NCBI GenBank assembly: GCA_034440635.1
Contig: JAOTON010001929.1
Coordinates: 1,315,001 to 1,379,000 of the forward strand
Direction of reading: 5' to 3'
Source: Lepas anatifera
Taxonomy: Eukaryota > Arthropoda > Thecostraca > Lepadidae
DNA length: 64,000 bases
This document shows, piece after piece, positions 49,456 through 60,965 of this stretch. How positions within the stretch are numbered: the first letter of the stretch is position 1; every line of letters begins with the position of its first letter. A model generated the notes under the pieces. It saw nothing but the letters and a program-made list of their open reading frames with translations, was not told the origin of the DNA and did no database searches. The translations under genes and the position numbers were made by a program.

Positions 49456-50220
49456 TTATCACTCGAATACCGATATCATTGTGTATTGTATATGCTGGAT
49501 GCTGTCACCTCGTGGCACTGAGACAATTCCCGGATGTTTTCAGACCTCTAAAACGGGAAAACGAAAGGCCGAAACCTACTTCCTTCCTTCCTCCTCTTCG
49601 ATGGTGAAGCCCATCACCTTGGGAGTCATAGCCGACCCGTTGCGCACGCGAAGTTTCCATGCTGGACTGAGCTCCGCTCCACATTCGCTGTCCTTGTACC
49701 ATTCATGCATCCAGTACACATATTGACAGTACACACAGTACACTATGCACACAAGGAATACAAACGGCAGACGTCACAGTGGTGGACATTTTCTGCATGT
49801 CTCTGATGGCTGATATATGCACCCCGAAGGACGTCATCAAACGTCTCATCAGTAATGTCTGCTTGCTGTTGAGTGCAAAACATAAAGAAAAAGAGGACTC
49901 TTGCGTTTCCAGCCTATGGTGACCTAGGTTACAGTGCTTCAAGCATTGGAAAGCCCAATGGATAGTCGTTCACGGATTACATTTGATAGGCCAGATAATT
50001 TTAAGTCAGGTAGTGTTTAATTCGAATATGGATTTGCATTTGTGTTGGCCGACTGGGTAGGTAATATATATACTGTACCTGGTATATAATTATAATTAGC
50101 TTTGGATTGACAATCCCTGTGTGGAACCGGATTGGCCAGGATTGAACCGGAATGTTCTTGGCCATGCCACACCCTGCCCTGAGACGCATGCTGCACCAAT
50201 CGTGCACGTGCATTCGACCA
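49456..50220. other. Intron 2, nothing recognised
   Basis: Short cacagtacac-type repetition at 49715-49745; otherwise nothing seen. Confidence 0.45.
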
Positions 50221-51985
50221 GAACTTTCTTCGCACTGCTGACATGAGCTGTGTTGGACAGATGTGAAGTTTGGTGAGCTAGCGGCGCTGACACGAATTCT
50301 GTAGGACATATGTGAAGTTTGGCGAGCTAGCGGTGTTGTCAAGAGGTCTGTAGGACAGATGTGATGTTTGGTGAGGTGCCGAGCTGACACGAGGCTATAG
50401 GACATATGTGATGTTTGGTGAGATGCTGTGCTGACATCAGCTGTGTTGGACAGATGTGATGTTTGGTGAGATGCCGCGCTGACATCAGCTGTGTTGGACA
50501 GATGTGATGTTTGGTGAGATGCCACGCTGACATCAGCTGTGTTGGACAGATGTGAAGTTTGGTGAGATGCCGCGCTGACATCAGCTGTGTTGGACAGATG
50601 TGAAGTTTGGTGAGATGCCGCGCTGACATCAGCTGTGTTGGACAGATGTGAAGTTTGGTGAGATGCCGCGCTGACATCAGCTGTGTTGGACAGATGTGAT
50701 GTTTGGTGAGATGCCGCGCTGACATCAGCTGTGTTGGACAGATGTGATGTATGGTGGATGCCGCGCTGACATCAGCTGTGTTGGACAGATGTGAAGTTTG
50801 GTGGATGCCGCGCTGACATCGCTGTGTTGGACAGATGTGATGTATGGTGAGATGCCGCGCTGACATCAGCTGTGTTGGACAGATGTGAAGTTTGGTGAGA
50901 TGCCGCGCTGACATCAGCTGTGTTGGACAGATGTGATGTTTGGTGAGATGCCGCGCTGACATCAGCTGTGTTGGACAGATGTGATGTTTGGTGAGATGCC
51001 GCGCTGACATCAGCTGTGTTGGACAGATGTGAAGTTTGGTGAGATGCCGCGCTGACATCAGCTGTGTTGGACAGATGTGAAGTTTGGTGAGATGCCGCGC
51101 TGACATCAGCTGTGTTGGACAGATGTGAAGTTTGGTGAGATGCCGCGCTGACATCAGCTGTGTTGGACAGATGTGATGTTTGGTGAGATGCCGCGCTGAC
51201 ATCAGCTATGTTGGACAGATGTGAAGTTTGGTGAGATGCCGCGCTGACATCAGCTGTGTTGGACAGATGTGAAGTTTGGTGAGATGCCGCGCTGACATCA
51301 TCTGTGTTGGACAGATGTGATGTTTGGTGAGATGCCACGCTGACATCAGCTGTGTTGGACAGATGTGATGTTTGGTGAGATGCCGCGCTGACATCAGCTA
51401 TGTTGGACAGATGTGAAGTTTGGTGAGATGCCGCGCTGACATCAGCTGTGTTGGACAGATGTGATGTTTGGTGAGATGCCGCGCTGACATCAGCTGTGTT
51501 GGACAGATGTGATGTTTGGTGAGATGCCGCGCTGACATCAGCTGTGTTGGACAGATGTGAAGTTTGGTGAGATGCCGCGCTGACATCAGCTGTGTTGGAC
51601 AGATGTGAAGTTTGGTGAGATGCCGCGCTGACATCAGCTGTGTTGGACAGATGTGATGTTTGGTGAGATGCCGCGCTGACATCAGCTGTGTTGGACAGAT
51701 GTGATGTTTGGTGAGATGCCGCGCTGACATCAGCTGTGTTGGACAGATGTGATGTTTGTGAGATGCCGCGCTGACATCAGCTGTGTTGGACAGATGTGAT
51801 ATTTGGTGAGATGCCGCGCTGACATCAGCTGTGTTGGACAGATGTAATGTTTGGTGAGATGCCGCGCTGACATCAGCTGTGTTGGACAGATGTGATGTTT
51901 GGTGAGATGCCGCGCTGACATCAGCTATGTTGGACAGATGTGAAGTTTGGTGAGATGCCGCGCTGACATCAGCTGTGTTGGACAG
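50221..51985 (+). repeat. Array of exon 3 acceptor copies (48-bp unit, about 37 copies)
   Basis: The unit is gctgacatcagctgtgttgg then acagatgtgaagtttggtgagatgccgc. It includes a CTGAC branch-point-like sequence, the ttggacag acceptor and a copy of the exon 3 start (ATGTGAAGTTTG). The true exon 3 boundary at 51985/51986 is the last unit. The first units (50250-50400) are diverged and two carry gagctagcgg, closer to the real exon (gagctacgcag) than the array core. Bases 29-30 of the unit alternate between AG and TG. Open minus-strand frames (MSARHLTKHHICPTQL repeats) are a by-product of a 48-bp unit. Confidence 0.95.
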
Positions 51986-52102
51986 ATGTGAAATTTGGCG
52001 AGCTACGCAGCATCGTCCAGTTTATGTACAAAGGGGAGGTGGAAGTGGAGCAGAGCGACATCGCCTCCCTCATCAGCACCGCTGAGAGCCTCCAGATCAG
52101 AG
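51986..52102 (+). CDS. BTB transcription factor gene, coding exon 3 (end of BTB domain)
   Basis: The exon is 117 bases long, from acceptor ttggacag (ending 51985) to donor G|gtaagc (52103). The last base of exon 2 plus AT gives Asp, so the joined protein reads ILKDVKFGELRSIVQFMYKG and then EVEVEQSDIASLISTAESLQ. The FMYKGEV segment and the AESLQIRG end are diagnostic of the C-terminal half of this BTB subfamily. The first 18 or so bases of the exon are the final unit of a 48-bp array that fills 50221-51985. This copy has GGCGAGC, whereas array units have GGTGAGA, which looks like a donor site. Confidence 0.93.
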
Positions 52103-52142
52103 GTAAGCTCTCTGAGAATCGCTTCTTTCAGCTGTGATAAGG

Positions 52143-52470
52143 CAATGGTTCATCTAGGGGGGACAGGTATTTGTCCCCTCAAACGCAAAAGCTCTGGGCA
52201 TAGCCATGTTTTGTTCCCGGCCATCGAACTTTTGCCTCAGCTCCTTTTTAGCCTATAAGCAAGGTTTTGGTGCCTCAACAGAACCAGTCAACTTCAGTGT
52301 AGACATTGGACCTTGGTCCTCTTGATATCTAAAATCGCTTTTGAGTGAAGGCTCCCTGGATATCAGAAACAAGCATTTTGTCGCCACATTTTTCACCCCG
52401 TGAATATTTTTTATTTTGCGACTTTGGCTTGCTCCCCTCCCCACAAATCTACTGACTAGATCCGCCACTG
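52143..52470. mobile_element. hAT-type MITE, degraded, 40 bp after the exon 3 donor
   Basis: The right end gatccgccactg is intact and the left end caatggttcatctagg is decayed. The interior aligns with 23377-23728 (aaacgcaaaagctctgggc, aacagaaccagtcaacttcag). The target duplication is unclear. Confidence 0.75.
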
Positions 52471-52670
52471 TGTTATAAAATTTCAAGTTGAAAACATCTT
52501 GCGACCCATTACTTAAAATGACCCCCATTGCTTTTCGAAATTAACGTAACTCACGCTCAACTAAAAATGATAAATTTTCCCACACACCTATTAAGAGGCG
52601 GGCAGAGGTGCTATGCACAGAACGCCTTATAAAAAGTCATAATCAATCGAACAATCAATCATTATGTTAA

Positions 52671-53116
52671 AGGGAATGTGGCACCTTCATAACGTGATTT
52701 TAACTAAGATAGCTAAGTTGTAAAGGAAGTCGGAAAACCCGGTACTCAGTATATCATTTGTCTTGGAACTCGAGATTTCCGTAGAAAAAACTAAAACCTA
52801 CCTGCAATGTACTCCTCATGTACCCTTAGCAGCAGACCACAGTTGTCATGGCTGTTGATGTGACGACATATGCTGACGTCACGATGAGCATCAGCCAATC
52901 GAACCCCTTGAAGCGTTTCGGGTATGGTAGTGGCTGCCAGATCATGACATCCACAGAAAGATATTTATTTCTTTCCCTAGAGGTGTATTTTAAAAATCAA
53001 AATATTGAGCTTATTGTACATTATTTAAGAGAAATCATGATTGGTTTCATTATTTCAGCTAAAATGACGCCTAATTATACTAAATTCCAGGACTCGACCA
53101 AGGTGCCACATTCCCT
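52671..53116. mobile_element. TTAA-flanked MITE with perfect 17-bp TIR, 446 bp
   Basis: TTAA at 52667 and 53117 flank agggaatgtggcacctt and its exact inverse aaggtgccacattccct. No transposase. A related end (aaggtgccacagtccctttaa) is at 63184-63204. The interior contains TGACGTCA at about 52873. piggyBac- or Kolobok-like by target site; not resolved. Confidence 0.88.
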
Positions 53117-53897
53117 TTAAGGCAGCCACATATGATGAATAATTCAGCTAGATTCAGATTCGGGATAGTGGGGGGCCATTTGCACTGCTATTTTTCTGGA
53201 GGAGTTAGAAGCGATCTTGAAAAAAACGAAAGCCAAAACTTAAAGCATGAGAGCTGGTCAGATATCGCTGCAGCCGCTGTTGTTAGAGATAGGCGTGACG
53301 GTGTATCTAAATTTATTTCCAGAACCTTTCCAGTCTCTCTGATGCCAAACTGCGGTGACCGTTGAAATCCTGTTCTTGAGATCCTCCAACCAACTAAATA
53401 GTGTAAATGAACCCCAGTGTTCACCGGAACTCCGTTGATCTGCTTTCATCCCGTCTGGCTACCCGAAAGGTAAATCTTATAAGACTAGCCCGAAAATTGC
53501 TCTAAACCTGAAACAGAAGGTAAAAAAGGTTGTACGGACTATTCCTGCAGAGATGTGTGGGTGCGCTGCTCAGCAGCTTCAAAAGAGAGCAAGACTGGTT
53601 ATTCCGGAAAGACGGTGAATATATGCTCGGCAAGAGCGGTATGTGTACATTGTACTTGTGGGGTATATGCATGTGTGTCTGCATTTAGTATTCTTTATTG
53701 AGTTTTGACTAAACTCTCAGCTGAACACCAGTTGTAACGAATGAGGCATCTAAATGTAAAACAAAACTATCATACATAATCTTCCTTCTTAGTCCTGTCA
53801 AATGGCCATATGTGATCACCCACCTGTCTTAATTGTGTGATCGTGATTGTGTGATCTTAATTGTGATTTGTGGATGAATAGGGGATGTAGAATGAAG

Positions 53898-54262
53898 GTG
53901 ATTTTTTATACATTTGGTCCAAGCTGTTCCCAATTCGATTTTTGGAGTCGGAGTCTTACTAAAGTCATCAACGGACTTTTCACGGAAACCCCGACCCCCA
54001 CCCCACCACCCGAACGAGCAATTCCCACAATGAAAGGTTAATTTAGAAGCTGAAGTTCATCGTCCCACAGAGCACAGGGATGGTCGCCCTACTCAGGTCA
54101 ACCTCTCACCAGTCAGTTACCAGCCCACCTACGTCGGGTAAATATTGATTGCCGGAGTGTCTCAAGGGAACCGATCCCAAGCTTGGACATGCACTGCCAC
54201 TGCATGTTCCTGAGCAGCGGGCCAGAACCCAACGCTCTACCAACTGAGCTACCGGGACGGCT
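53898..54262 (-). mobile_element. tRNA-headed SINE, family B, copy 2
   Basis: Full-length match to 16745-17103, including the minus-strand head ccgtcccggtagctcagttg gtagagcg and the distal ttggaccaaatgtataaaa. Confidence 0.86.
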
Positions 54263-54727
54263 GATTAATTATGGAGATAACGCGTCCAAGGTCTTTCACA
54301 GTACACCAGCAAAGTGGTAAAACCAGGTAAAAGTCATCGCTAGGTCGCTGTCTAGTTTTACCGGATATTCATAATTAGCTTTTGGCTGGGAACGGAGGGG
54401 GATGTGAGGCTTTAAATGGTTCTGTTTTTTCCTGCTTTATCTGGGACAATTAAGGAAAATAGTTAATAATGTCCAGACTCCGGTGTTTCTGGGCGGAAAA
54501 TTTGTCGCCTTTTTAGCTGTAATTTCCAGTTTCCCGCTAGCTACTCCATATCAGCATTCATTTTTTACGTTACTACGCAAAGGCTCGAATATGTAGAATA
54601 CTCCAGGCCTTGTTTGCCATTGAGGATAAACTTGAATATTTAACCAGTCATTGGCTTGGGTGCAAGAATCATCATTAGGCAAAGTGTTTTAATCCTAGAA
54701 ATTGTTGTGCTTTGTGATCAAGTCCTT

Positions 54728-54860
54728 TGTAGGCGCGCAATGGTGTAGTGGTTATCACGTTCGCTTTCCACGCAGCTGACCCGAGTTCAACACCCGGAGA
54801 ACTCCGTGAGCAAGGAAATTTCATTCCTAGAATCCTTTCAAACAAGGAAAGACTCGCCAC
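54728..54860 (+). mobile_element. tRNA-headed SINE, family A, copy 3
   Basis: A-box-like tggtgtagtggttatcacg, then gctttccacgcagctgaccc and the B-box-like gagttcaacacc. It ends near ggaaagactcg. The acceptor stem does not pair, so it is not called a tRNA gene. Confidence 0.8.
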
Positions 54861-56359
54861 ACCACATTGGCATAGTAGTTTGTGCATCCCATGAGTCCCA
54901 AAATGAATACCTTGATTATAAGAAAGCTGCATCTCGTCCTGACCGAACCACTTGGAACAAAATCAACGTAGAAACTAACACAAAGCTCCTATTAGCATGA
55001 TCGTCTCTTATAGCCAAAACCATCCATTGCTCGTAATGATATCGAAAGCGCGCGAAGAAGAATTGGCGCGACTTGGACTCAGTAACGCTCACAAATTGAT
55101 ATGCAGCCTGGAGGCGCTTGCAGCTGGCTGTTATCCGTGATATCCCACACCTGTCACCATTGCAGGTCGATCGAGAACGGGGATACATAAATCATGAATC
55201 GGTATCAGAGACACCGCTTTCTCATCGATCTTTCAGTGTCAAGCTGTTGGACACGTTGATTGATCTTAAGATGTAATCCGTACCGTTAGACTCACCACTC
55301 GTTAAAACTACTTTGGGGGTAGTATATGGGTGTAAATGTGTATAACTTAGGCCGGAATACTGCTTGCTCTAAAACAGCGGTTCCAAATGGCGGGTGAAGA
55401 CCCCATTTGGGCTACTATAGCTATTCTCGGCGGGGGGTAACGAAGGTATACTAATTTTTACCGTGAATATTACGCGAATTCAACTATAACGCTCCCATCG
55501 ACTAGACCGTGCCCACACTCAGTCTGAGCATCAGCACCCAGAACTCACGCCCATCTTACGAGTTGTCAGGAGAGTGATACGAGTACAAGTACGATATACG
55601 AGACTCGTATGTAGCAAAAGTCAAAATCATGCAAATTTCATAGTCTGGGATAAGCCTTGAATGGTTTGAGAAATTTGTGCTATAAATGTTTCCGCTTTTG
55701 AAAAACGTTTTCTTCTCAGGCCGTACAAAAAAACTATCAATGGTGTTTTCCGCTCCATCTCGGGAATATCAGTTTTCAATCACCCTTTCATCGCTCACCC
55801 TCCCGGTCTCTCGAACCTCCCTGTTTAAAACATATTTCGTACTTAAAACGACCAGATAGTGGAACAGACTTCCTGGTAATATACGACAAAAAAGCTTCAT
55901 CTGCGTTCAAACCAGCCCTCAGAGAGCATCTCAGGCAAACGCAGTCCCCATATATTCCAAACTTGGGTCCAAATTGGTGAACAAAATCCACACCAGACTC
56001 AGAGTCGGGGTTTCCCAGCTAAACTTCCATATTTATCAGCTTCAGCCCACCGAATCGTCAAAGTGCCAATGCGGTTATTCAAACGAAGGGGTAAAACCTT
56101 TTTCTATTAGACTGCACCCTTCATGACATTCCCCGTACGAAGCTTTTCCAAATTCTGGTACGAGTGCTGGGCCAGAGCTTTGAACAGTTACTCTGGTGAT
56201 GGCTCAGGTGATGGTAACGGACGAGAAGAGGTGTCTGCTTTTCAAAGTTTTATATTTTGAATCAGTGATTTGGAGAGTGGCGCCAAGATTTAAGTCTCTT
56301 GAAGACATTTGCACTGATCTCCCACTCAAATGTGTTTGTTTCTTGACCAAAAATAAATA
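54861..56359. other. Intron 3, nothing recognised
   Basis: No exon, array or bounded element seen. Confidence 0.45.
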
Positions 56360-56421
56360 TTCTCTCTCCCTCTCTCTCTCTCCCTTCCTCCCTCCCTCCC
56401 TCTCTCTCTCTCTCTCTTTCT

Positions 56422-56462
<41 letters not shown>
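56360..56462 (+). repeat. (TC)n then (AC)n microsatellite
   Basis: Pyrimidine-rich CT/CCCT tract ending in acacacacag at 56454-56463. It imitates a strong acceptor. Confidence 0.9.
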
Positions 56463-56463
<1 letters not shown>

Positions 56464-57176
56464 GAGCTAAACGTGCCTAAGTTCGACGTGAGGAGGTTTT
56501 ACTTTGTGACGATGCCCCCTCCTATCTTGTGCTGAAAAACCACCAGGGACTCACCAAACTCCTTGAAAGCTTTATGGGGCGGTTCCAGGATTTCCCAATA
56601 GGGGGGGATGAGGGGGGGGTAAGCGCCATCAGGGGCACTGGCTCTGCGGACGAAGGGGGCATGGTTCCCCGCTGGCGCCTTTTTAAAAAAATGTATACAC
56701 ATTTTGTAGTTTGAAATAGGTACAAATTTCGTAATACAGATTCCTCGGACTATCCAAGGAACACCCCAGACAAAACAGCTTGCGTAGTTTTCACTTATGC
56801 CATTTATTACCTTACTTTGCTTTACGCTTTGAAGCAAAACTTAGAAACCTAGGGTGTTTAAAGCATCCACAATATGCGTAAAAATTAAATGTTCCTTCGA
56901 ATAAATCCTCCTATATTTTTTATTGTACCGTAATATAGAGCTCTGAGCCATAGAAAGAGGAGTATTGTTTGAAAGGTGATAATCACTGCTCTAAGCAATT
57001 TCTACACCCCGACTCATCGATACAACGTTGTCAGACCCCGCTCTGAAAAGTCGTGTCGAACAGGTAGTACTACTACCCAGTTAGGAATGACAAGACACAG
57101 GCAGGCTCACCCGATCGCCGGCTGATTAACTGGTCGCCGCTCCGATGTCAGACTGATTGAGCTGCGCGGCCGCCAG

Positions 57177-57400
57177 GACTGGCGGGAACGCGGACCACCG
57201 TCACCGGCCTGCAGTTCCCGCCATGTGAACCACGTGACCCGACGCCGCGACCTGAGCCGCCCGAGGCGCTGCTGGGTCAGGACCGGAAGCGAACACTGTC
57301 CGATCTGGACACGGGCGGGGGCGGAGGCGAGCCGCCCCCGCCCTCCAGCGTGGCTGGAACACCGACCGCATCGTCCAGCAACGGCGAGGACGGCACTGTG
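57177..57400 (+). CDS. BTB transcription factor gene, coding exon 4 (linker)
   Basis: The exon is 224 bases long. The acceptor is ggccgccag, ending at 57176. Its first two bases complete Gly, so the join gives SLQIRGLAGT, matching the usual LQIRGL at the end of this BTB type. The 74 codons include EPPEALLGQDRKRTLSDLD, a run of five glycines, EPPPPSS and TASSSNGEDGTV, a low-complexity linker typical after the BTB domain. The donor is GTG|gtgagc at 57401 (phase 0). An in-frame TGA at 57158 rules out an exon starting further upstream in this frame. The polypyrimidine tract is weak. The region is GC-rich, unlike the surrounding intron. Confidence 0.8.
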
Positions 57401-57475
57401 GTGAGCAGAGGCGATGGAAGCATGCCAAAGTGGGGAGTGATAATGTTGGGGATGGCTGGTGGGGGGAAGGGGGGG

Positions 57476-57671
57476 CATTGGAGGATCCAGGAGCAACTTT
57501 TGGAGGAGGTAAAATCAACGTTTTGAGGGGCTAAATGGAGAAGAAATCGCGAAAGCATATAATTTCTAAAGAAAACTGCTAAAATCTGGTTTCTGTTGCG
57601 GGGACAGAAGATACTGTTTTAGGCCTTTGAGGGGGCCACAATCCCTTTGGCCCCTCCTGCATCCACCAGTG
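57476..57671. mobile_element. hAT-type MITE, about 196 bp
   Basis: Ends cattggaggatccaggagc and gcatccaccagtg. It is the inverted relative of 27700-27889. G-rich flanks hide any target duplication. In intron 4. Confidence 0.7.
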
Positions 57672-58133
57672 AGGGGGAGGGGGGTAAGAAGTATGACATT
57701 TTAGTGATCAGTCTTGGTTTTGAATGGGGATGCGTGAGAAACGGCAGCGTGTCCGCAGACTCGAGCATACTTTGGAACCAGATCTCAATAAACCAAATGG
57801 TGGTGAACGTGCTGCTTTTAGAGTAGATCGGCCGACTAAAAGAGTTGGTGGCAGGGTCCCTCCCGGTTAAACTGGGAGGTGGTTGAACATCGAGAGGCGA
57901 AGGTTTCTGAAAATTATGGATGGGGTGTCAAAATTCAGAACAATATGTCTTCAAATTCTGAACAACACTGTCGGGCTGTGTGGAGTTTTTAGCTGATATC
58001 AACATGCTGCGCGTGCCCCTTGCGCTTTGGGGAAAGAAAAAACGAACTATATCGATAATATGCTGCTAAATCGATAATATGCTGCTATGTACATACCTAT
58101 TCGTTTACGATTATTACTCGCATGTCGTCGCAG

Positions 58134-58196
58134 ATAAAACGTCCCAAAACGGAGCAAGAGTCGGGGGAAGAGAACTCGGTCGACGGTATGGATTCG
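58134..58196 (+). CDS. BTB transcription factor gene, coding exon 5
   Basis: A 63-base exon of exactly 21 codons, phase 0 at both ends. The acceptor is gtcgtcgcag (ending 58133) and the donor is TCG|gtgagt (58197). It encodes IKRPKTEQESGEENSVDGMD plus Ser. A basic KRPK patch followed by an acidic stretch is common in linkers of lola/tramtrack-type proteins and could be part of a nuclear localisation signal; that role is inferred. Its phases agree with exons 4 and 6. Confidence 0.82.
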
Positions 58197-58931
58197 GTGA
58201 GTACCCTAACGAGCACTGTAAACAGGTTGTGACAGCTTTGCACCGTACAATACACGGGTCTCTTGGCTATTGAGCTTGTGAAACAGTCTTCACGCTGAAG
58301 TTTTTGAACGGTAGGAACAAAACACAGGGGAGTGGGGCATAGTATGATTTTGGCGAACAGATGACAGGGAAGAGAGAATATAACTTTTGAATTTGTTTTT
58401 GAGCCGGTGCCTTTGTTTGTTACACTTTCAGAAGGGACTAATGGGGAGAAATAGGCATGATAAATATATTGCATCCCATCACACTGTCGCTTTGTGGAAG
58501 TACTTTTCCAAGAGCACGGCAGGATAGCTTCAGCAAGCGGCTTCTGTGTTCCTTTAGAAGAATGATAAAAAACAGCCCAGGGAAGAAAGACAAGTTAAAT
58601 CGATGGTATCCCGCTAAATCCGACATATCAGAGCTGTTTTAAGCTGGGAGACAGTTGAAGGACGTGTTCTGGGGCTCACGCTGCACCCCCAAGCCCAAAT
58701 AAACAGCTAATGCTCACAATCTCAGGCAGTGGGCCTTAGTGTTGGCGATAATGGCCTCGACAAACCGCGGCAAAGCTGTTTCTAGGACATCATTATTCCA
58801 CCTCTTGTAAGCACTCGCGCTCTGTGGTCACTTACAAACCCATGGATTATTCCTTACCTTTTTGTCTTCACGTCTTGTTGAGCCGTTAAGTTTATGGGAA
58901 TTCCAATGGCAACTCAACTTTGAATTCATAA
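58197..58931. other. Start of intron 5, nothing recognised
   Basis: Between the exon 5 donor and the 2.0-kb TTAA element no feature is seen. Confidence 0.45.
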
Positions 58932-58935
58932 TTAA

Positions 58936-60965
58936 CTTGCGCCCACCGGGGTCCGGCGCCACCTTCGCCCCACCGGGGGGGCCATCGATGGCCCCCTCTA
59001 ACTCCGAAAATATGGGCGTTAGGCAAATCTGAAAGTGCAATAGAAAGCTCGCGTGAATTCAGTAAGAAACTACTTGTATGTTTTAGTGCTCAGGTCAATG
59101 GTTTGACCTCCAGAGGTCAAATTAGGTCAAGATCGGCTATTTTCACTCAAATATGCAATGATTAAGCAAACTGGGCATAACTCTTATGTATTAGAGCTAT
59201 TGAGGCCTGGTAAAGTACATTTGATAGAAAATTGCCAGTACTTTTCCGCCATGTGGAACGTAAAGACCTCCCGCCAGTGGTTTGACCGCCAGAGGTCACC
59301 TCGTGACCTAATATGACCTGAGGTCACGAAAGGTCAAAAAGTGACCTTGCCGTATATTAAATGAAAGCCAGTGACAAGACAAACACGATGGTGTTTGTTT
59401 CACCGCTCTAGCTCAATTAGGTCAAAGTTATTGTCAAAATACTGTTTTTGACCTCTGGTGACTTGGATGACCTTGGAAAAGTCAAGGGGCAAATATGACC
59501 CCTGGGATCCGTGAAAGGGTGTCCAAAACGCTGTTTTGAGCAGTCTGAGTATTTGCAATCATTTTTGTGGCTTTTATATCATGAAATAGTTTTTCCCATG
59601 CTTTTCCAATGGAAGAGGTCGCCTCGTGACCTGACCTCAGGGCACGAAATCGAAAATCCTGGATATACCTTGTAGACCCTGGAGGGGTCTGAAGTGTGGA
59701 GTTTCAATCGATCGACTTTGAAATGTAGCTCTTGCTCTAAAGGTAAAGTGGGTGACCTTGGTTGACCTCGTCTGGTGACCTGACCTTGGGTGACCCGGGT
59801 AAAAATTTCAGGGATGATGGGAAATGATGCAGTGAGGTGGCCCTACCGGGTGCTGCGCCTTGTCGTTTTTGCTATCTCAACTTGGGGCCTCTCCCCGGTT
59901 AATCACCTACCCCACGTTTCATCCAAAGTGTCTTAACTTGCGGCCCTCTGGGATCCCTGGCATGACGCGCCCCGCTGGGGGAGGTGGCGCATTTCGCCTC
60001 CCCTTCTGTATCTCATTTCCCGGAAAAGCTAAATAAAAATTACGGGCGGCGTTCGAAAGCTCTTGACAAGGCGAAGTGAAATTAGCGCACTATGTTTATG
60101 TCAGGTCATTATTGAGGTCAGCAGAGTCAAGGAAGGTTAAATAGGCTTACAACAGGACAATGCACATTTCCTCCATATCTATTTTTATTCAGCGGAGCTA
60201 GAAGAAATATTTAGGCATCATTAGAGCCTCGTCATGGTGGCAGATCGAAAAGTGTATAATATGTCCTTTCTAGATCACATGGTGAAAGTGACCTGACATC
60301 GAGCTAGGTCAGGGTCACATGGTGACCTTGTATGATAATGTTGCATATAAATCGACTAACCGTGATATGATAAGCACAGTGAAATCAAAATGGAAGTCGT
60401 CTCTGTCTCAATTCAGTGCGAAAATATTGGAAAAATGGTCACTGTATGCTCATGTGACCTCACATGACCTTTGATAATTCAGATGGTCAAGACATCAACT
60501 TTTTGGTCAATATCGTGCTAAGAATACGCGACATGAGGGAAATTGAAATTGATCTTTCCTGTATTTGCTGAAAACGAGCCCTTTCTATTTTTCATCGTAG
60601 GCTTATAATGGGGTGACCAAAAATACGACTATCTTAGGTCAAGAATATGCTAATTCCTAGATAGCAGATTTGTAGGTACTAATGACCATATCATATTGTG
60701 AAAGTTTGAAACTGATCGGTTAGTAGATGTTCACATGGTGCCGCTTTGGCGCCGCTTCAAACTCGTGATTTTGGGGGTTTGAGGTCGGGTGATTTGACCT
60801 TAAATAGCTCTTGGACCTGGCATGACCTGGCCTAAAAGATCGTCCACATGCGGAAAATTGATCAGGATAAGATACTGTAACTTGAATTGTTCTGCGTTTT
60901 TCGTCTCTGCGTTATGTGGGGAAAACTAGGAAGGGATAAAATTTCTCCCCCCTGCGGGGCGCGTG
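58936..60965. mobile_element. AGGTCA-rich TTAA-flanked element, 2.0 kb
   Basis: TTAA at 58932 and 60966 flank cttgcgcccaccgggg and ccctgcggggcgcgtg, which are imperfect inverted repeats. The left 900 bases are the inverted relative of 13383-14410. The right part is additional and also AGGTCA-rich. No transposase open frame. In intron 5. Confidence 0.75.

Noticed and set aside
50339..51202. Minus-strand protein of MSARHLTKHHICPTQL repeats
   Set aside because: It is the reverse translation of the 48-bp acceptor array; 48 is a multiple of three and the consensus lacks a stop on that strand.
50221..51985. CRISPR-like array
   Set aside because: Units are contiguous with no unique spacers, and the locus is a eukaryotic intron; the repeat copies a splice junction.
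54728..54803. Intact tRNA gene
   Set aside because: A- and B-box-like sequences are present, but the acceptor and anticodon stems do not pair and the same head occurs in three other SINE copies.
56464..56534. Possible terminal exon of the BTB gene after acacacacag, reading ELNVPKFDVRRFYFV to a stop
   Set aside because: It matches phase after exon 3, but the acceptor is the end of a microsatellite and the join would lose the conserved LQIRGL, which exon 4 at 57177 restores. It remains possible as a rare truncated isoform.
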